This document shows, piece by piece, positions 63,997-64,000 of a DNA stretch of 64,000 bases. The translations under genes were made by a program, and so were the position numbers. Position 1 is the first letter of the stretch; every line of letters begins with the position of its first letter. The DNA comes from Nonomuraea endophytica. Lineage in GTDB: Bacteria; Actinomycetota; Actinomycetes; Streptosporangiales; Streptosporangiaceae. Below the pieces are notes generated by a model. That model worked only from the letters and a program-made list of their open reading frames with translations, was not told the origin of the DNA and searched no databases. The DNA is taken from assembly GCF_014203235.1 (NCBI RefSeq), contig NZ_JACHIN010000010.1, positions 1-64,000 on the forward strand, in the 5' to 3' direction.

Positions 63997-64000
63997 GGAG

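Overview
The window is 64 kb of very GC-rich DNA with frequent GTG starts and many 4-base stop/start overlaps. It carries a complete bacterial Pup-proteasome system: the ATPase ARC/Mpa, Dop, Pup, PrcB and PrcA. Together with B12-dependent MetH next to a PAC2-family gene, a DrrABC-type cassette and class F sortase, this points to an actinomycete, most likely Streptosporangiales (Nonomuraea/Streptosporangium-like). That placement is inferred from gene content, not from a search. I see no tRNA, rRNA, insertion sequence, phage gene or CRISPR array.

Layout. 0.1-4.7 kb: nitrite-assimilation operon nirB-nirD-nnaR-like-sirohydrochlorin chelatase, with every junction overlapping. 4.6-7.5 kb: two small membrane proteins, a TetR-like protein that has lost its DNA-binding domain, a PAC2 protein and a universal stress protein. 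7.6-13.7 kb: metH, a HAD phosphatase and a small membrane protein, separated by two unusually repeat-rich non-coding stretches. 14.0-20.1 kb: oligopeptide ABC transporter in the order permease C, binding protein, permease B, ATPase D, ATPase F. 20.4-22.3 kb: NarL-type two-component pair. 22.7-26.5 kb: RecB-like nuclease, M50 protease with CBS domains, FHA protein. 26.8-33.0 kb: a STAND-type LuxR regulator divergent from a DUF4145-YbaK fusion coupled to an EACC1-like protein, then a GAF-like protein and a double-GNAT protein.

33.1-35.9 kb: trmI and arc. 36.0-44.2 kb: an amino-acid locus with a LysR regulator, serine hydrolase, N-acyl-D-amino-acid deacylase, polar-amino-acid ABC transporter, a lysA-like decarboxylase and a diaminopropionate ammonia-lyase. 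A LysR-type palindrome lies in its divergent promoter region. 44.3-47.6 kb: acyltransferase, dop, pup. 48.1-55.7 kb: TetR with drrA-drrB-uvrA-like drug-resistance operon, DNA polymerase IV, a luciferase-domain protein, and a MarR/hydrolase pair. 55.7-59.9 kb: sugar-type ABC transporter. 60.0-61.7 kb: prcB-prcA. 62.2-64.0 kb: two secreted proteins and a class F sortase.

How it fits together. The proteasome genes are usually clustered, but here they are split by about 9.6 kb between arc and dop and about 12.4 kb between pup and prcB. Both intervals hold complete transport, regulation and resistance modules. A short dispersed element ending in TTACGGCAAGCC occurs four times, always 3-prime of a plus-strand gene. 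The most system-like uncharacterised locus is the STAND NTPase with the divergent DUF4145-YbaK/EACC1 pair at 26.8-31.2 kb.
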